From positions 2,728,001 to 2,792,000 of the forward strand of contig JAGTWJ010000017.1 in NCBI GenBank assembly GCA_020064725.1: 64,000 nucleotides of DNA, in the 5' to 3' direction. Below the pieces are notes generated by a model that did no database searches, was not told where the DNA came from, and saw only the letters and a program-made list of their open reading frames with translations. Positions 11,698 through 25,209 of this stretch are shown here, piece by piece. This DNA is from Drechslerella dactyloides (taxonomy: Eukaryota; Ascomycota; Orbiliomycetes; Orbiliales; Orbiliaceae). Positions within the stretch are counted from its first letter, which is position 1, and each line of letters begins with the position of its first letter. The translations under genes and the position numbers were made by a program.

Positions 11698-14600
11698 ATG
11701 GCGGAATCTCTAGCTGATGACCATCAGCCAGCAGGCTCCTCGTCAGCCGCCGCATCCTCCTCGTCCGCATCCTCCTCTTCCTCTAACCCTTCTACCCATT
11801 CCAAACTTCCGATCCCGAATGGTATCACCAGCCCCTCTCACCCTCACCCTCAGACTCCTCCACCGCTTCAGCAGACTCAGCAGTCCAATGGAACCTCCGA
11901 CAGTCTCTCTCCGTCACCAGCGAACCTGGCAAATGGCGACTCTCATCGAGAGGATACGACTGCCTCGCCGTCGCAGAATGGTTTAACAAACGGGCATACC
12001 GCTAAAACCTCAACCAATGAGGCATCGGAGACAACAGATGCCGAAATCTCGACTTCCAAGGGAATCAACCAAGGAAGCGATAGCTCTGCCCGTGAGAATG
12101 TATCGTCTTCTAACGGAGACCCAGAGGGTGGATCCAAGCCTGCACTCGACCTCAACTCTGGTAAGTCCTTCTGGTCACACCGAACGCGTGTCCTCTGCAG
12201 GCCCTTCTAACATCTTATCCGCGACTTTGCAGAAGAAGAGACGAAGGAGCCCAATTCGCCTCCTCGACAAAAACCGGGGCCATCCTCCGATATTACCGCA
12301 GCTGAATGGGATGGCGGCATGGCGAAAGAGGACGTACAAGACAATCTAGATGATCTCGAGAACGCAGATTCCGAATCGGAGACGCTTGACGAGAGACTTT
12401 CCGACAAGTACAAGCTCGATAAGGGCAAGTCTCCGGTCCATCTAGTCGCCAAGAACAGCGCGGTCAAATCTGGAATAACGAATGCCGATAAAAAGAAAGA
12501 AAAGAGCAAAGCATTGAGGTTGATAGATTTGCCACTTGATGTGTTGAAGGAAATAGTTCGAGAGGTATGACGATCGTATACACGTAGCCGTTTGGATCTA
12601 GAAGACTGACGAATGCTTCTCACAGGTCACCAATACAACAGACCTCTGCTCCCTCTGCCTCGCACACTCGTCCCTTCACGCCCTAGCAATACCTTTGATA
12701 TACTCACGGTTCGACATCGTATGGCCCGATCAAAACGTCTCGTCTGATCGAACCGGCGTCGACGCCCTAACGTATGGCCTAGCTACTCTGGTGTCCAACG
12801 AAAATGACTATGCTCAGTACGTACGGAAGTTTTCTCTCGGAAATGGACCAAAGGAGTGGGTCGGCGAATACGCTATCAACAAAGAAGGTGGGAAAATGCT
12901 GGGAACTCTTGTTGGCCTAGCCGTCTGGAAAATGGGAATGCTGGAAACATTCAGTTGGGATATGCCTACAGGGATACTTAGAGACGTATGGAGAGCTCTA
13001 CACCGATTAAAAGCTTTGCGAAATATCCACGTCAGATGGCACGATAATACGCAGATCGAGGTTGTCGGATCACAGGATGGTGCGCGTAAGATCGAGCGCC
13101 CGACATTCAGCGGGTTTAAGAACCTCAAATCTCTGAGTGTGCTCGATCTCGACGAGCTAACATACCTGAGGGAGATGGCAATCGCGGTTCATAAGAGTTG
13201 TGGTTCTCTACGCGAACTGCGGCTGGGGGTCGCAATGCACGCCCAGTCGAAGCGCTGGGTGCATGACGACGTGGAAACAATAACGCCGGATACGCCCGAC
13301 GGGGTTGGAGAAGGCGGCGCCGTTGGGATACTGGTTGGCAAGATCTGCGATTTCAACAAACGAGCTACAACTACCACTTTGCCGACATCGCAGGAAGTAA
13401 CAGCCGATAACGCCTTGACCCAAGAGCAACTGGCCCAGATCCTACAAGGTCAGCAGCAGCAGGCACAACAATCCGCTCAAGGAGATGCCGATAATGCTGC
13501 ATCCATCTCTAGTGCCGGTACCATCAGTACAGCAATTGCGACAGTCGCGACAGTCGCGACCTCTATCCCCACTACGGTGAATATACTTTCGAAGCCCAAG
13601 AGGGACCCCTCGGAACCAAGCAAGCAGCTTCGACTCGAGACGCTGGAGCTCGAAAGAGTACCCATATCCACTCGAGTTCTTACCAAGGCGATTGACTTCT
13701 CCTACCTCGTCAACTTGACTCTTCTCAACTGCGGTAATCAGTCCAAGTTGTTCAAGGCTCTCAAACGCAAGTACTCGCCGTATCCCGCAAATGTGCTTGC
13801 AAAACTCAGCAAGCTCTCCCTCACACCGGCGTCGAGCTCGGCAAGCAAGCCTCCATTTCACATCCCACCGCCAAACTACCGGCTCCGACTGAAGAAAATA
13901 CATACAGACATGGTCTCCTCATCTCTCATCGAATTCCTGCACCAAACTCTCGCCCCAAATACCCTCGAAACACTGTTTTTACAAGAAGCCGCCGGTGATA
14001 GCTACATCTCCTCCGTGGACCTATCGCAGATCGTTACCGATGTTCTTCGCCGCCATCGACTTTCCCTCCAACGCCTGTTGATCGATTCTTATGTCCAAAA
14101 CCCAGACATCCCAGTGGAACAACAGCTTAACCTTCAAAACATCAACAATCGCAAGTCGAAATGGCGATTCAACCAGGATACCATCTCCTTCGTAACGGAG
14201 ATGCCAAAACTGCGAGAACTAGCTTTTGGAATTGATTACACGGACTGGCATTATATGATTACCCGATTACCAGACATGCGGAGCCTCAAGAGTCTATACA
14301 TACCCCATGTGATTGGCGGTATTGAGTTCCACAAAGTGGAGAGGCAGAGCGAAGAGCTAGCGATGTCGATCGTCGACGTCGTCACCCTACGGCCAGAGTG
14401 CGCCATCTGCTACGTTGGAATAGTAAACAAATGCTTCGAGCTGCTCGAAGGCGAAGAGGGCCCAAGCGGCGAGCACGAGACCAGCAATGGCGAGAACGGC
14501 CCAGGAACCGATGATGAAGAAGACGACGACAATAGCGATGAAGACGACGGAACCGATGATGGCAACGACGATGACGGGAGTGACGACGGGAACGAAACTG

Positions 14601-14806
14601 AAGACGCTGACGAGGGTGTCAGCGATGCCGAAGGGTCACCACTGGCTACGAGCGCTGTCCTATCGCCAATTGCATCCTTCAGCCCTGTATGCGAGGAGGA
14701 AGATGATTCCTCGCTACGGCGGAAGCGAGTGAGCATACGGCAGCGGGAGATCTTGTTCTACGACGACAAAGTTGCGGTGTTCAAGGCCAGGTTTGCGAGG
14801 CTCTAA
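11698..14806 (+). CDS. F-box protein with disordered N-terminus and acidic tail (991 aa)
   Basis: Three exons: 11698-12160, 12233-12564 and 12626-14806. Intron 1 has donor GTAAGT, branch TTCTAAC and acceptor GCAG; intron 2 has donor GTATGA and acceptor CACAG. Frame is preserved. Residues 1-240 are Ser/Thr/Asn-rich and disordered, then a Lys-rich stretch. The F-box spans about 250-295: it starts RLIDLPLDVLKEIVRE, is interrupted by intron 2 and continues with a typical LCSLCLAHSSL helix. F-box proteins of this kind bind Skp1 and recruit substrates to SCF ubiquitin ligases (family knowledge). The following ~550 residues contain irregular Leu-rich segments (for example LKSLSVLDLDELTYL) that may form a degenerate LRR substrate-binding domain. 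Near 890-950 is a very acidic Asp/Glu tract. The ATG at 11698 has a good context (GCCATGG). Substrate unknown. Confidence 0.85.
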
Positions 14807-16585
14807 GCTTGTTGATTCTCCGACGTCTTTCACGTCTCTTTACTGCTCCCCCAGGAGCTTGGATACATTTTTGTATCCGTGTTGGCCTGATGCGACGGCT
14901 GCTTTCCGTCTTTTTTTTTTTTCTTTCCTTTTACTTTTCCTTACTTCTGGAATATGGGTTTTTGCACATGCACGCACTTTGAGTTGCGTAAGGGATGCTA
15001 CAATCTCCTCTTTGGCCGTTTACAGTTATTAATGCCCATACCTCTGTGTATCCTTACCCTCCGTTCTCTGTTTGCTTTCCCCCGGGTCTGGGATTATATG
15101 AATATCCAACGAACAAGGAATACGAATGTCTCTCTTTACCGTACCGTTCCACTGGTTGACCGGCTATTGGGCTACAGATGTTGCCATTGTAGCTGGTTTG
15201 TTACGTTGCGGCAAGTCTATATTTATTGTCGGCCTGGTTGAATGCTTGGATGCATAGCGATGCAATGGCTGATAACCAGCTGTGATTAGTATTCTTTTTT
15301 TTGTTATCATTCTTTCGGTCCGTCTCGCTTCTCGTTATTGTCCGTTATTGTATTTCTTTGGATGGAGGAGCATATTGTTTGGGATGGGACGTATGGCATG
15401 GGTGACGCGGGTGGGTGGATAATAGATCAAGTACAGATTTTGGAACGACTTAATCGAATATTAGCCTTCCGTTTGAATTATATTATTTCACGATGGTCCT
15501 GGTTCTCCAACCCGCTTACCTGTAGGTTCTCGGGCATTAATATCACTGCATATCAACTCAGTTATGTTTGGCCATTGTGATTGCCATGCATACAGGGTGT
15601 TGAGAGTGGTCTTAGTAAATATATATGTGATCATTAAACACAATTCTAGAGAAGGTGTGAGAAGATCTATGTAGCTATGGTACAGCAGGTTGATTGCAGG
15701 AAGCTAATCGACATTGTACCAGTAGAGTTAGCCAAGTAAGCTGCCAGACATATAATCTGCTCTGTATAATCCAGATGTATAGATCTACTCGTCTCGCGAG
15801 CCAGACTGCCGCACTTTAATTTTGCTCAATGCAGAGATGAAATCTTGACATGAGTCGCTTTTCTATGCGGGTTTGGCCTGCATTGGGAGACCAGGCGTTC
15901 GCGCACGCGCGTTCAGTATAACCGCGAAAACGTCCCTATTCCTGTAGTCGGAGCTAATCCGTAGATTATTCGGAGAGTATCCGCCTCACGCCCCGCCAGC
16001 CAAGAGGGAGATGCGCGACGGAGACGTCCGAAACAAGGATTTTGTATCTTGAGATACGTTAGCAATACCATTACCGGGATTGATGAGAAGATCGTCAGAG
16101 TGGGACTCTGCGAATCTGGTCACGCATGCGTGCATGATCAATATACTCCGCAGAATCAGTAGATTCTCCACCCGGACCTCTCGAGCATCTATCCTTCGAA
16201 AGCTACCTACACGCCATGATATCATCATCACGAACCAAGACTGCAGGGCGGATTGCTTAATCGCGAAAGCTCTAATACAACGGGCCGACTCTAGACGACC
16301 TTTCCCGCAGCTTTCCGCAGCAAGATCTTTTTGATAATAATCTATAATAGGTATCAGCACGATTTAATCAAATTATCTATGCAGAGCACGGTTTGGAAGT
16401 GGGTCCAGATTTGTCTCGTGAGCTATACGGCTGTCTTCTATACCCAGGTGATGTGTCGCGGCCGGGACGCAAGATTTCGGCCACAAACACGATCTGACCA
16501 CGTGGGATGCATATAATCCTGCATCTATAGGCATGTGTGAATCAATTGAGATAATATAACGCAGCAATTGAGATAACGCAGAAAT

Positions 16586-16626
16586 TGCGCGCATGCGCAT
16601 GCGTACATACATGCAGCGCGCGCACA
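16586..16626. repeat. alternating purine-pyrimidine tract (Z-DNA prone)
   Basis: Positions 16586-16615 alternate pyrimidine and purine without a break, including GCGCGC and GCATGCGCATGC blocks. After one purine-purine step a further GCGCGCGC run follows to about 16626. Such tracts favour left-handed DNA. There is no gene within 1.7 kb. Confidence 0.65.
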
Positions 16627-19600
16627 TCGGCAGCGGACGAACGCGTTAACGCAGCGCGGTAACTTTGGCAAGTACACGCATCAGTCGGTAAGCTCTTACC
16701 TACAGTACCTTCTATTGGACGATGTTGTGTCGGAATCGTTGCATTTTGAAGATCAGCTAGCTCCACCATCAAAGCACGTCTATCAAATATTATAGTAAAC
16801 TATTAATTAATTGATTGGTAGAACGCACGGTCCAAAGATACTGCCGGCACTTCCCGGTATTAGCTTATAACATAATCCCTAAGCCACCTTTTATTATATC
16901 CTAGTACCATTATCATGATGTTGAATACCTACGGACTATAACGATATAGCTATAGCTTCCGACAGCTGGCTGCGATGCCAACTAGATCATCGGATCATAT
17001 CGGTCTGGACGCACGAGACCGCCAATATTGCAATGGCAATCTTCCATTGATTGCGCGCACTACACAACCAGTGATAGAAGCTGACACACGAACTATCTTC
17101 CAAAGCCGGTCGCGTAAACCAGACAGACTGGAAATGCGGCGGCGCATGCGAGACCTTCACGGGTCATAATTTATTAACTACGAATACCGAGCATCCGGCA
17201 ATTCGAAATTCTCCGTCAGCGACACGAAATTCGAGTAGTAAAATCTCCAGCACGACCGTAATATTAACAGGCTTTATTGTTGCATATGTACGTACAGCAA
17301 ACCTGCTTTGCGATCTGCGTTTTCCTTCAGGTGTAAAATATATGCTGGAGCTGTTAGCTGTCATTCGAGAGCGTCAGCCTCGGTTTGGAAACCCCTGGAA
17401 TGTCTGCAAATGCATTGATGACCCTAGCTGAAGACTGTCGCGCAGTGTGTCAACCGCGTTTTCTTGCGTTTCATGCTGCGTTTGTAATTAACCCAGTGGT
17501 TTGCAATGCATGCATAAGCATGCGCGTGGTCCGTCGTGCCGCATCGATCGGATAAACGATTTCCCAACATATGCCAACGATTGATTAAAAAGCCCTTTGA
17601 GAGACGCAGAGCTTATCCGGCGTCCCCGAAAGCTTGCTGGAAAGCTACTGCTGGAAAGACTTCGGCTAAGGTGCTCGTCACGGGCTATGTGACTAAAAAC
17701 GCGACTTATTGCAGGTATATACGTATTTGCGCAGCTACTTACTTATCCAGTTCTACCTTATCTGTAGCTTGACTCTAGGATAAGCTAACAAAATCTGGGG
17801 ATACTGATAGATTCGGGAATAAATTGCGGTATATCGTGTTCATATACAGCTCTATGGCCCGGTCACAACATTGGTCCGGCACGGGGGGCTCCGTCAATTC
17901 ACGTATTGTGCTGACCGTTTAACCCCAAAACATATTGATTAATGACTTGGTGATACACTAGCAATGCTATAAAATATTAATATACAACAGTAAACACCTA
18001 GCAAACTAGATCGATATAAATACTCCATCAAGTCCCTGAACGTGGTTCATTGTTATGGGATTTTTGACATCCTATTGGACGAAAAACAACAGGCATATTT
18101 TGCCGACAGACAAAATTCACCGGAGTTACCCCACCTTCAATCTGAACATCGAGCTTAGCACCGAGTCTAATTGTACCACTCTGCCGGACGAGCTGCCATA
18201 ATAACCGATGCCTACAATACGGTCGCACTGATATAATATTAGTTATATATAATTAAATAATCGGTAATGCACGTGGCTACTTTCGTAATCCATGAAGGAT
18301 CGCTTTATGCTTAAGTAATCTGTGATAATCTTATAAAACGTTTCATTTGAGTTTGATGCGATCGTACCGAAAAACGTCGGATGCGCGAAGCCCCCATACT
18401 AAAAGTCGGTAATCGATTGGTATAGTTAATTCAATTAAAGCTTACACAGATTTTGCTATTTGACAGTACATTCTTGCCTCGACTTATCGCTCACTTGGAA
18501 TACACCTATCCTGTCGTTTGCCGAATACAGAATTCTACCTTGAATAGTTACAGTCGAACGCGTTGAGGTGTGTCATTTTGTTATGCAAGCAGAAGCGACA
18601 GCGCGAAATACCCAACGTGTCAGTTACACTTGTCATTCATTTGGAGTGCTGAGCTTCCACGGAACCGAGGCGTTGAGATTTCCACAATGCAGAGAACCAA
18701 GTTTGTTAAAGGGCACTCAGGAAGATAGGGGAACAGAGACCCCGGGATATCTTGTGCTGACGTCGTGGTGACATTGGCGTCCCACAAAATTATGCACGTC
18801 GATTTATGCACAGCTAAGGCAGATCAACGCCATGGCTCAACAAAGTGGCATGTGCTTGCGATCGATATACGAGTCGCTTGATACCCCTGCTTGTCAGAAA
18901 GACGCGACGTGTGTACTACAAAGTTGCCGCAAAAGGATGCCAGCGTCCGAAAACTGGACAGAAGTATACGGCAACGGATATCAGGGCCCCTAACCTTGAG
19001 AGTCACACATACATATATACATATGCATATCTACCGTTTAATTTCCGTCATAGAAGCGACTTTGGTTTGCACGAAGATATAAGATGCACATGTGGGCCCG
19101 CGCATACCAAGTGAAGGAGCCTCTAAACGTGTCCTGCATGCCATGCATTTCAGTGCTGCACCACTAAAATCGGCATAACATACTTTTCAGGGATTAGCCC
19201 TGGCATGACACTGGTACATATCCTCTGTGGGATAGCTGTCACAGCTGATGCCCGACGCAGAGAAAAAAAAAACATTAAACTAGTGACCTTACGAAGTTTT
19301 GAGTGTGTGAGAATTAGCGAGAGAAACACGGTGATGACAGATGAGCTATGCTGGTCAGTGAAAGCTAAAGCCTTCTTTCTTACCGAATTATCAGCACTTC
19401 TGGCTATGAAGCTCCGCAGATATGTTAGCATGCGAGAGGCTAGTCTTCAATGTCGCAGTATGGTTGTCAACCTGATTTTCGATATATACCGTGAACAGGT
19501 ACATGCAACTTACTTCGAGGGAAACAGCGTCTGTTGGAAAAATATAGTATTGCTATTCATGTCTTTCTATTAGGCGACGGCGACAGTATCGGGCCCTCGG

Positions 19601-20487
19601 TTGCAATGTTTCATCATCCTAGGGCCAAAATCCGAATCAAAGGTGTAAGGCCCGCCATCAAAGATCCGCATCCAAACTGGCATCGCCAAGCGACATCTAG
19701 AATCCCGGTCCTTTAATTATCTTTGGCTCCTACACGTCCGCCGTGGATTTGGGCCCGAATCTGAGAGTGGGTATACCGGCAGCCTCAGGCACCAACCATT
19801 TTTGCGAAAACTAAATTTATCCACCGTGAAGCAGCGAATGATTCAAGTATCCGTCGCCTTCCAGATTCGAAACGACAAAGTTGGAGCTCTCGAAAGAGGG
19901 CGGGATTTCGCGGATCCCTTATAACGTTCTGCCAGTACCCGGCGAGCCGGTCAACATAACGGGCACCTCAAATCGAACCTCATATATTATGTTCGTAGAA
20001 GCAAGGGTCATACTGAGGATGAGAACTGGTTTTCTTATAATGGGCCGATCTACTATTCGCTGAAAGAATATATAAGCGGCAAGTGGGGGTAGCGGCCGGA
20101 TATCAGTTGCCTAAGTTCAGTGCACACATAATTTCAAACCATGGTATGTGTGAACATCGGACTATGTGTATCCGTAAATAGCATGATCATATGAGCTGTC
20201 AGATATTAGCTGTGGATACACATCACAGCCATCGAATTGGCGTAATACTAGATAGGCTTTCAACATCTCAGCCTCCAGAAGTACAGCGGTGAAAGGTAAA
20301 CTCAAAGGCCCAATGAAAGCCACAGATGCCGACCTGCCCAATTTGAAAACTATGATGGACTACATATTGCGGGTCCATCGGGTCGGAAGCCACGTTTCAT
20401 AACTATCGGACTAGTTGTTTGCACAACCTTTCATCCCGTCTGTGACACGGCCTTGCCAAAAGTGGTCATCCCCTTGGGCGCACAGGA

Positions 20488-20992
20488 AAGATGATACATC
20501 CAATAGACGGCTCCGCGACGCATGCAAATGCGTATGCATACCCTTGGTAGGCAAACTGAATCCCTGGGTATCCTAGCCAGTGGGCCGCCGTGCTCAGGTC
20601 CCCGTTCCGATAACTACAGAATGTCCATCCCGCTGGGATATTTTACGCTAGTTTCTCCTTCTAGCAGTTAATCCCGCGCAACGAATGAGCATCGTCTTTA
20701 CCGGTAGATGACCTGCGGTATTTGTACATAGATTCCACGTGGGCTATACTCTTTACAAACCTGGGACATCGCCGGGGAAACTACCACTTTATTGACCTGG
20801 ACTTCATCCCGAGGGGATGCTCGAAGCCATATACTTTGGAATGCGCAGGGTATCCCTAACTAGAATATTCTTCATATGCACCCAGTCGGGACGGCCCTTA
20901 ATTATATTGGACCTTGAGCTCGATAAAACTTTTGGTGTGTGTATCCTTGAGAAGAGAAGGCTGGGTGACGGTCGAATCATGAACCGGTACAT
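20488..20992 (-). pseudogene. possible decayed coding fragment
   Basis: The minus strand shows three consecutive open blocks that need frame changes to connect. The first is 20992-20804 (62 codons, ends ...SIPSG, stop). The second is a shifted frame of 36 codons reading DEVQVNKVVVSP... to a stop near 20700. The third is an open block of about 55 codons at about 20650-20488, containing LGYPGIQFAYQGYAYAFA. Composition is protein-like, but I do not recognise the family and cannot show that the blocks belong to one ancestral gene. Confidence 0.2.
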
Positions 20993-21068
20993 GGTGCTGA
21001 GCTAGCCCGGCGCTCAGTCAACGTAATTTATGGCGTATGTGCGTCTGCACATGCTTGACGTCCGCGAG

Positions 21069-21085
21069 GCATGCATGCATGCATG
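21069..21085. repeat. GCAT microsatellite
   Basis: Four consecutive GCAT units within the gene-poor island, about 620 bp before the next plus-strand gene. A simple repeat, probably length-variable. Confidence 0.6.
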
Positions 21086-21703
21086 GCGGACTCCGCAGAA
21101 CCTGCAGCAAAGCTGGCGCACAGCTTGCCTATTCGTTCGGCCAGCTCGTCAGCTCGAGGCCGTCGTCACGTAAATTATCATCAAACGGCCGCAGCTCTCG
21201 ATACAACGGCTCCTTTTCTTTCTTCAATTCGCATGTACATCACTTCGTCGCAACTTTCGCAGCTTCTCATCGGCTTTGGCCTTGAGCTATCGGTCATGTG
21301 TATATGCATCCATATCTATTTAATAACTATGTACCCCCCAGCGTTGAATACTCTTCCATGACCAGAGAATGCTTAGTCAGGCACTCGTCTGACCATCCTG
21401 CTTCATACCACCATCGAAATCTTTGTGAGACCAAAGTCCGGCCTCAATACTCTTTCTTCATAAATCCATTCCTCTCCTGAGCGACGGTCGCTTTTATTCC
21501 GTATAATACCTTAAGCTATCCGGTGTTTGTTCATTCAGCCTGTATACTCTCTTGGCCGGGCCTTCGGTACATCGTTTTCTGTCAATCAGCTGCAGCTAGC
21601 TCCTTTCCAAAATTTCCCCAGCTCAATCACGATTCGGCTTCCATACTTATCAGAAAAATTTCCAGGCGGCGTCATCAAATAAGTCATCGATAATAGATTT
21701 GCT

Positions 21704-23856
21704 ATGGAGACTACTGATTCCCGAAAACATCAATTTTCACCGTCGGGTCACGTCTGTCGTGACAGCCAAAACACTGCATTTTCTACCGAATCCAAGCACG
21801 CAGAAGAACGCATGCAGATAAAGCGTGACTTTGTTCTCGGCGACGGTCTAGATCTCGCTTTTGATATCAGGTATGCTATGCTCAATATAAATCTTAGACT
21901 TGTCTTGGTAGACCAGGCCTACGGTTGTCCGCCTCGCAAGCTGAAGTATGGCTGTTCTGCAGTCTGCGGATCTGGCTTGCAATTCAAGGCATGGAGTCGA
22001 GCTTGGTCCCCAAGATATAATGATGGAAGCAGCTCACTAACAATTGTTTCGATTTTAGTCTTGTTGGGAAAGGGAATCGTATGAGGCAATCGTTTCTGTC
22101 AACTACCTCAACAACATCAAGTGGCCTGGAGGATGAAGATGGTGAGGACGATGACGATTTTGGCGACGAACTTTCATATTCAATGACGAATCTCAGCTTT
22201 TCTGGAATTGACTGCAGCTGTGGCGACTTCGGTCTCCAACATAATCCCGAGATGAACCGGCTTCGAGCCGATCGACGACAATGTTTGAGCCCCGAACCAG
22301 CTAACAGCGATGTCCCTATACCCACACCTTCAGGTTCCCTTATCACGGACCGCTGTACCAGGCGTCTCTCTGGGGAGAAAGCTACCTTTGGCGAATCGGT
22401 TGATCCAGATCCACGACCAAACTTCTTGGCCCTGACGGACCCAGCGTTCGACCTGGATTTCGCCTCTCTTGATGTTCAGAATCATGAGATAACACAGCGA
22501 CCCAATGGTAGCAGCGGGCAGTGTTCAAGCAACAACAGTAGCAGTGGCTCAGGTAGCGATCAAGGAAGTGATGCTCCAAATTATCCACCTCAGGTGGCAC
22601 CGCCGCATGATTGGGGTATCAGCCGCCAAAGACGACGAGGACGCGGCGGCAATGATCCGAACGATGAGGATAACTACAGAAGGCAAGAACGGGGCAGTTC
22701 CCGTCCCAAGCCATCTCGTGCGAAGAAATACGCTTGCCCAGCAGCGAAAGGAGACCCTTTCAACAATCCTGAATGTCTAGGATTATCGTTTCCTAATCTT
22801 GCCAAAACAAGGTGATTAACTACTGGAACACCTTTGTGTGTTGGATTTTGCGTTCGGGATCGTGTCGCTGTGAGGCGCTATCGTTAATTAATTGACTCTG
22901 ACATGGATAAAAATATATAGACAACATTTGGCTTGCACCTTGCATTTCGCTGTCAATTCTACAACCAAATTACCGGATGAAGTCCGCGATCCAAATGGTT
23001 GGGATGAGATCCAGCGATACGCATACCCTAATCAAGAGATCCCCTCAAGCGGTAAGTTGCTTCTCTCGCTACTATGCTTTCAAACACATCCGAATGTTAT
23101 CTTATATCTAGCTTCAGCTATTTGCTAGTCCAGATCCCGTATAGGTGTAAGTTCGAGTTGACATGCTGACTTATGTTGAACTTGGCAGATGAGGACTACT
23201 ACAAGACACTTGACGTAATCCAGGAGGCTGGTGCTGGGCCAGGTCAGCCAGACTTTCGATCTCATATCATCCGAATGATAAGACGCAGCATGGAGGACCC
23301 TGTGGCTGGCCGACAGATTATATCTGCTTTGGAAGCAATCAATTCTGAGTCGCCAAGTCAGAAACCAGGCGACTGGTGTATGGTAGCGCCAAACGTTCCT
23401 TCGTCTTCGCCATCAGATCCCGGCCATTTCCCAGCTTCGTACGATACCACTGGTGGTGACTTTGAAAATATTTATGAAGGTTTCTCGTACCCTTTCCCAG
23501 GATCCCTCAACAATCATTCAGGGCACAGTCCTGAAGCAACACGTGCCCCTTGGTCAGCTACCGGGCACGCTGCAGTCGTCACTAGCTCTCCTAGCTTTTA
23601 TGATCACGGCCACGGGATTACATCGTCTTCAAGGGATGCGGCCGGCCACCATCCCTCGGGTTATTCCCCCCAAGAAAACATTATTCAACATGCGGCCTCC
23701 TCGCTTGCAACTCCAGGCCATCGGCATGTTTCCCAAGGACAGCCCCGAGTAGATGTAAGACTACAGGGAAGCCATGTCAACTCTAGTTACTATCGTACCG
23801 ACGACGCAGCCGACTTTGAATCCTGGGCCAACTCATCCCGCCATTATCAGGGATAG
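21704..23856 (+). CDS. fungal C2H2-type zinc-finger-like protein, degenerate finger region (572 aa)
   Basis: Four exons: 21704-21870, 22059-22811, 22921-23051 and 23189-23856 (total 1,719 nt, frame kept). Intron 1 has donor GTATGC, a CTAAC branch and TTTTAG; the others use GTGATT/ATATAG and GTAAGT/GGCAG. The N-terminal half is acidic and Ser-rich, then basic (RRRGRGG). At the exon 2/3 boundary it reads KYACPAAKGDPF..., a spaced Cys, then QHLACTLHF. This matches the large Pezizomycotina family whose consensus starts ACPYFKRDP, ends in KQHLYRRH and is followed by a Cys-x2-Cys finger. Here the second finger is missing and the first His pair is stretched to H-x5-H. The family's trailing element (GWDEIQRYAYPNQEIPS... 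then DEDYY) is retained. The C-terminal ~200 residues are disordered. Inference: a nuclear or regulatory protein of unclear DNA-binding ability. Confidence 0.75.
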
Positions 23857-25209
23857 GAAGCGAGGCAGTCGGTGATCATCGCAAACGGGACATCTACATC
23901 TGGTCTGCGAGACAGACCTAATTTTCCATCTCTGCCCCAGCTCTCCGATACTCTGCTGGACTGGAAGGTCATTCCCATTTCTTTAACTACATTTTCCATT
24001 TATCCGATATCTCTGATTGCCCTGTCATTATTTTGATCCAAACAATTACCGATTGCATTTGATCTACTGCTGTCGAAGCTTTGTTAATGTATTTACCACA
24101 TCTGCAGGCCCGGAACCCCGGCCAATCACGGAACGCTAGGTCGCTTTGCGTACGCAGAGCCCTGCCAAACTTCTGCCCTTTTTATGAGCCCAATGTCATT
24201 TATTACCGTCAGACGTTTTTTGGTTACGATGGAGAGTAAGACTCATAGGGAGGACTCCTTTGCGCAAATATTATTATCTTCGGCTGGACCAAGACCTTTG
24301 TTAAAACATGTACCTGCGATTGTGTTCGTGTAGCCCTTGCAACATGTTAAGGCCAGCTTCGGTGACATATGCATGTCAAATTCAATTAATCAGGCCGACC
24401 CCGACGTACCATGGTACCAAGTTTTAAGATGCCGAGAACGCGAAATGACAATATCTCTACTAAAGACAGATATTATCATTGATCGAAGTTATTATGCTGA
24501 ACATAGCGGACCTTCTGTCAACTTTCGGCAGCGGCAGCGCCGGTTCGTGCCAAGATCTTGGTTAACAGCTGGATTTTTTCTGTAAATTGTAGCGGCCGAC
24601 GTAGCAAGTCCTCTGCTAAACCAACCACCCGCTAGGTGACATCGAGAAATATCAATCTGTATTGATGTAACGTTTCATGACGCCCATCTCAACTTCTGGA
24701 TCTTTAGCAATGCAATTCGCCCTGTCGTGAAGAAAAAAATATGCCCCAATCCGGCAAGGAAACGCTCCGCCCCGACGCCACGGCCCAATATATATGCAAT
24801 GGAACGGGCTGGCCCAGCAGGGCGCGCGGGGCGCAGGACACTAAACGTTAGTCTCGGGATTCAACCTTCCCATCAGATCAGAACCAAGACTCACTAGTTG
24901 GCATGGGCTTTGATCCTGCATGAATAACTTGGAGCTTGGTGCCGCGTGGTTTCGTGATGGGCTGGATGCGGCTGAATTTTGGAGAAAAGTCGCGGCTTGG
25001 CTTCGATCCCTTGAATCCCTCATCTCAGGGATACCTTCATTGTATCGATATATATATATATCCGCGAGTCGATCGCGAGTCAGTCCCAGGACCTCGATTG
25101 CAATTCATCCACAGGATCGATCGCGTAGTCAATCCAATTTCCCGTTCCTGTTTTGGTTCCCTCAAGATTGCAATCGGGTCTGTGTAACTCTCAACCTCCG
25201 TCTTCAACA
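23857..25209. other. intergenic region
   Basis: Between two co-directional plus-strand genes. No frame with a domain or signal peptide. A TA-rich stretch at about 24787 (ATATATAT) and another at 25046-25060 lie upstream of the membrane-protein gene; either could supply a TATA function. Nothing else was seen. Confidence 0.6.

Larger units (their letters stand above)
14807..21703. other. gene-poor island (6.9 kb)
   Basis: No intact gene is supported. The left part is the 3' region of the F-box gene with T-runs at about 14910-14945. From about 15.6 kb the DNA is AT-leaning with many stops in all frames. Open stretches reach at most ~125 codons (for example 19205-19573 plus) and show no signal peptide, domain or consistent splice sites. 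The region holds an alternating purine-pyrimidine tract, a GCAT microsatellite and a possible decayed coding fragment on the minus strand near 20.5-21 kb, listed separately. No long direct or terminal inverted repeats were noticed by eye. Confidence 0.6.

Noticed and set aside
14807..21703. RIP-mutated transposon
   Set aside because: AT-leaning and gene-poor, but CpG-rich words survive, and I see no terminal repeats, target-site duplications or transposase/reverse-transcriptase motifs. A computed RIP index would be needed.
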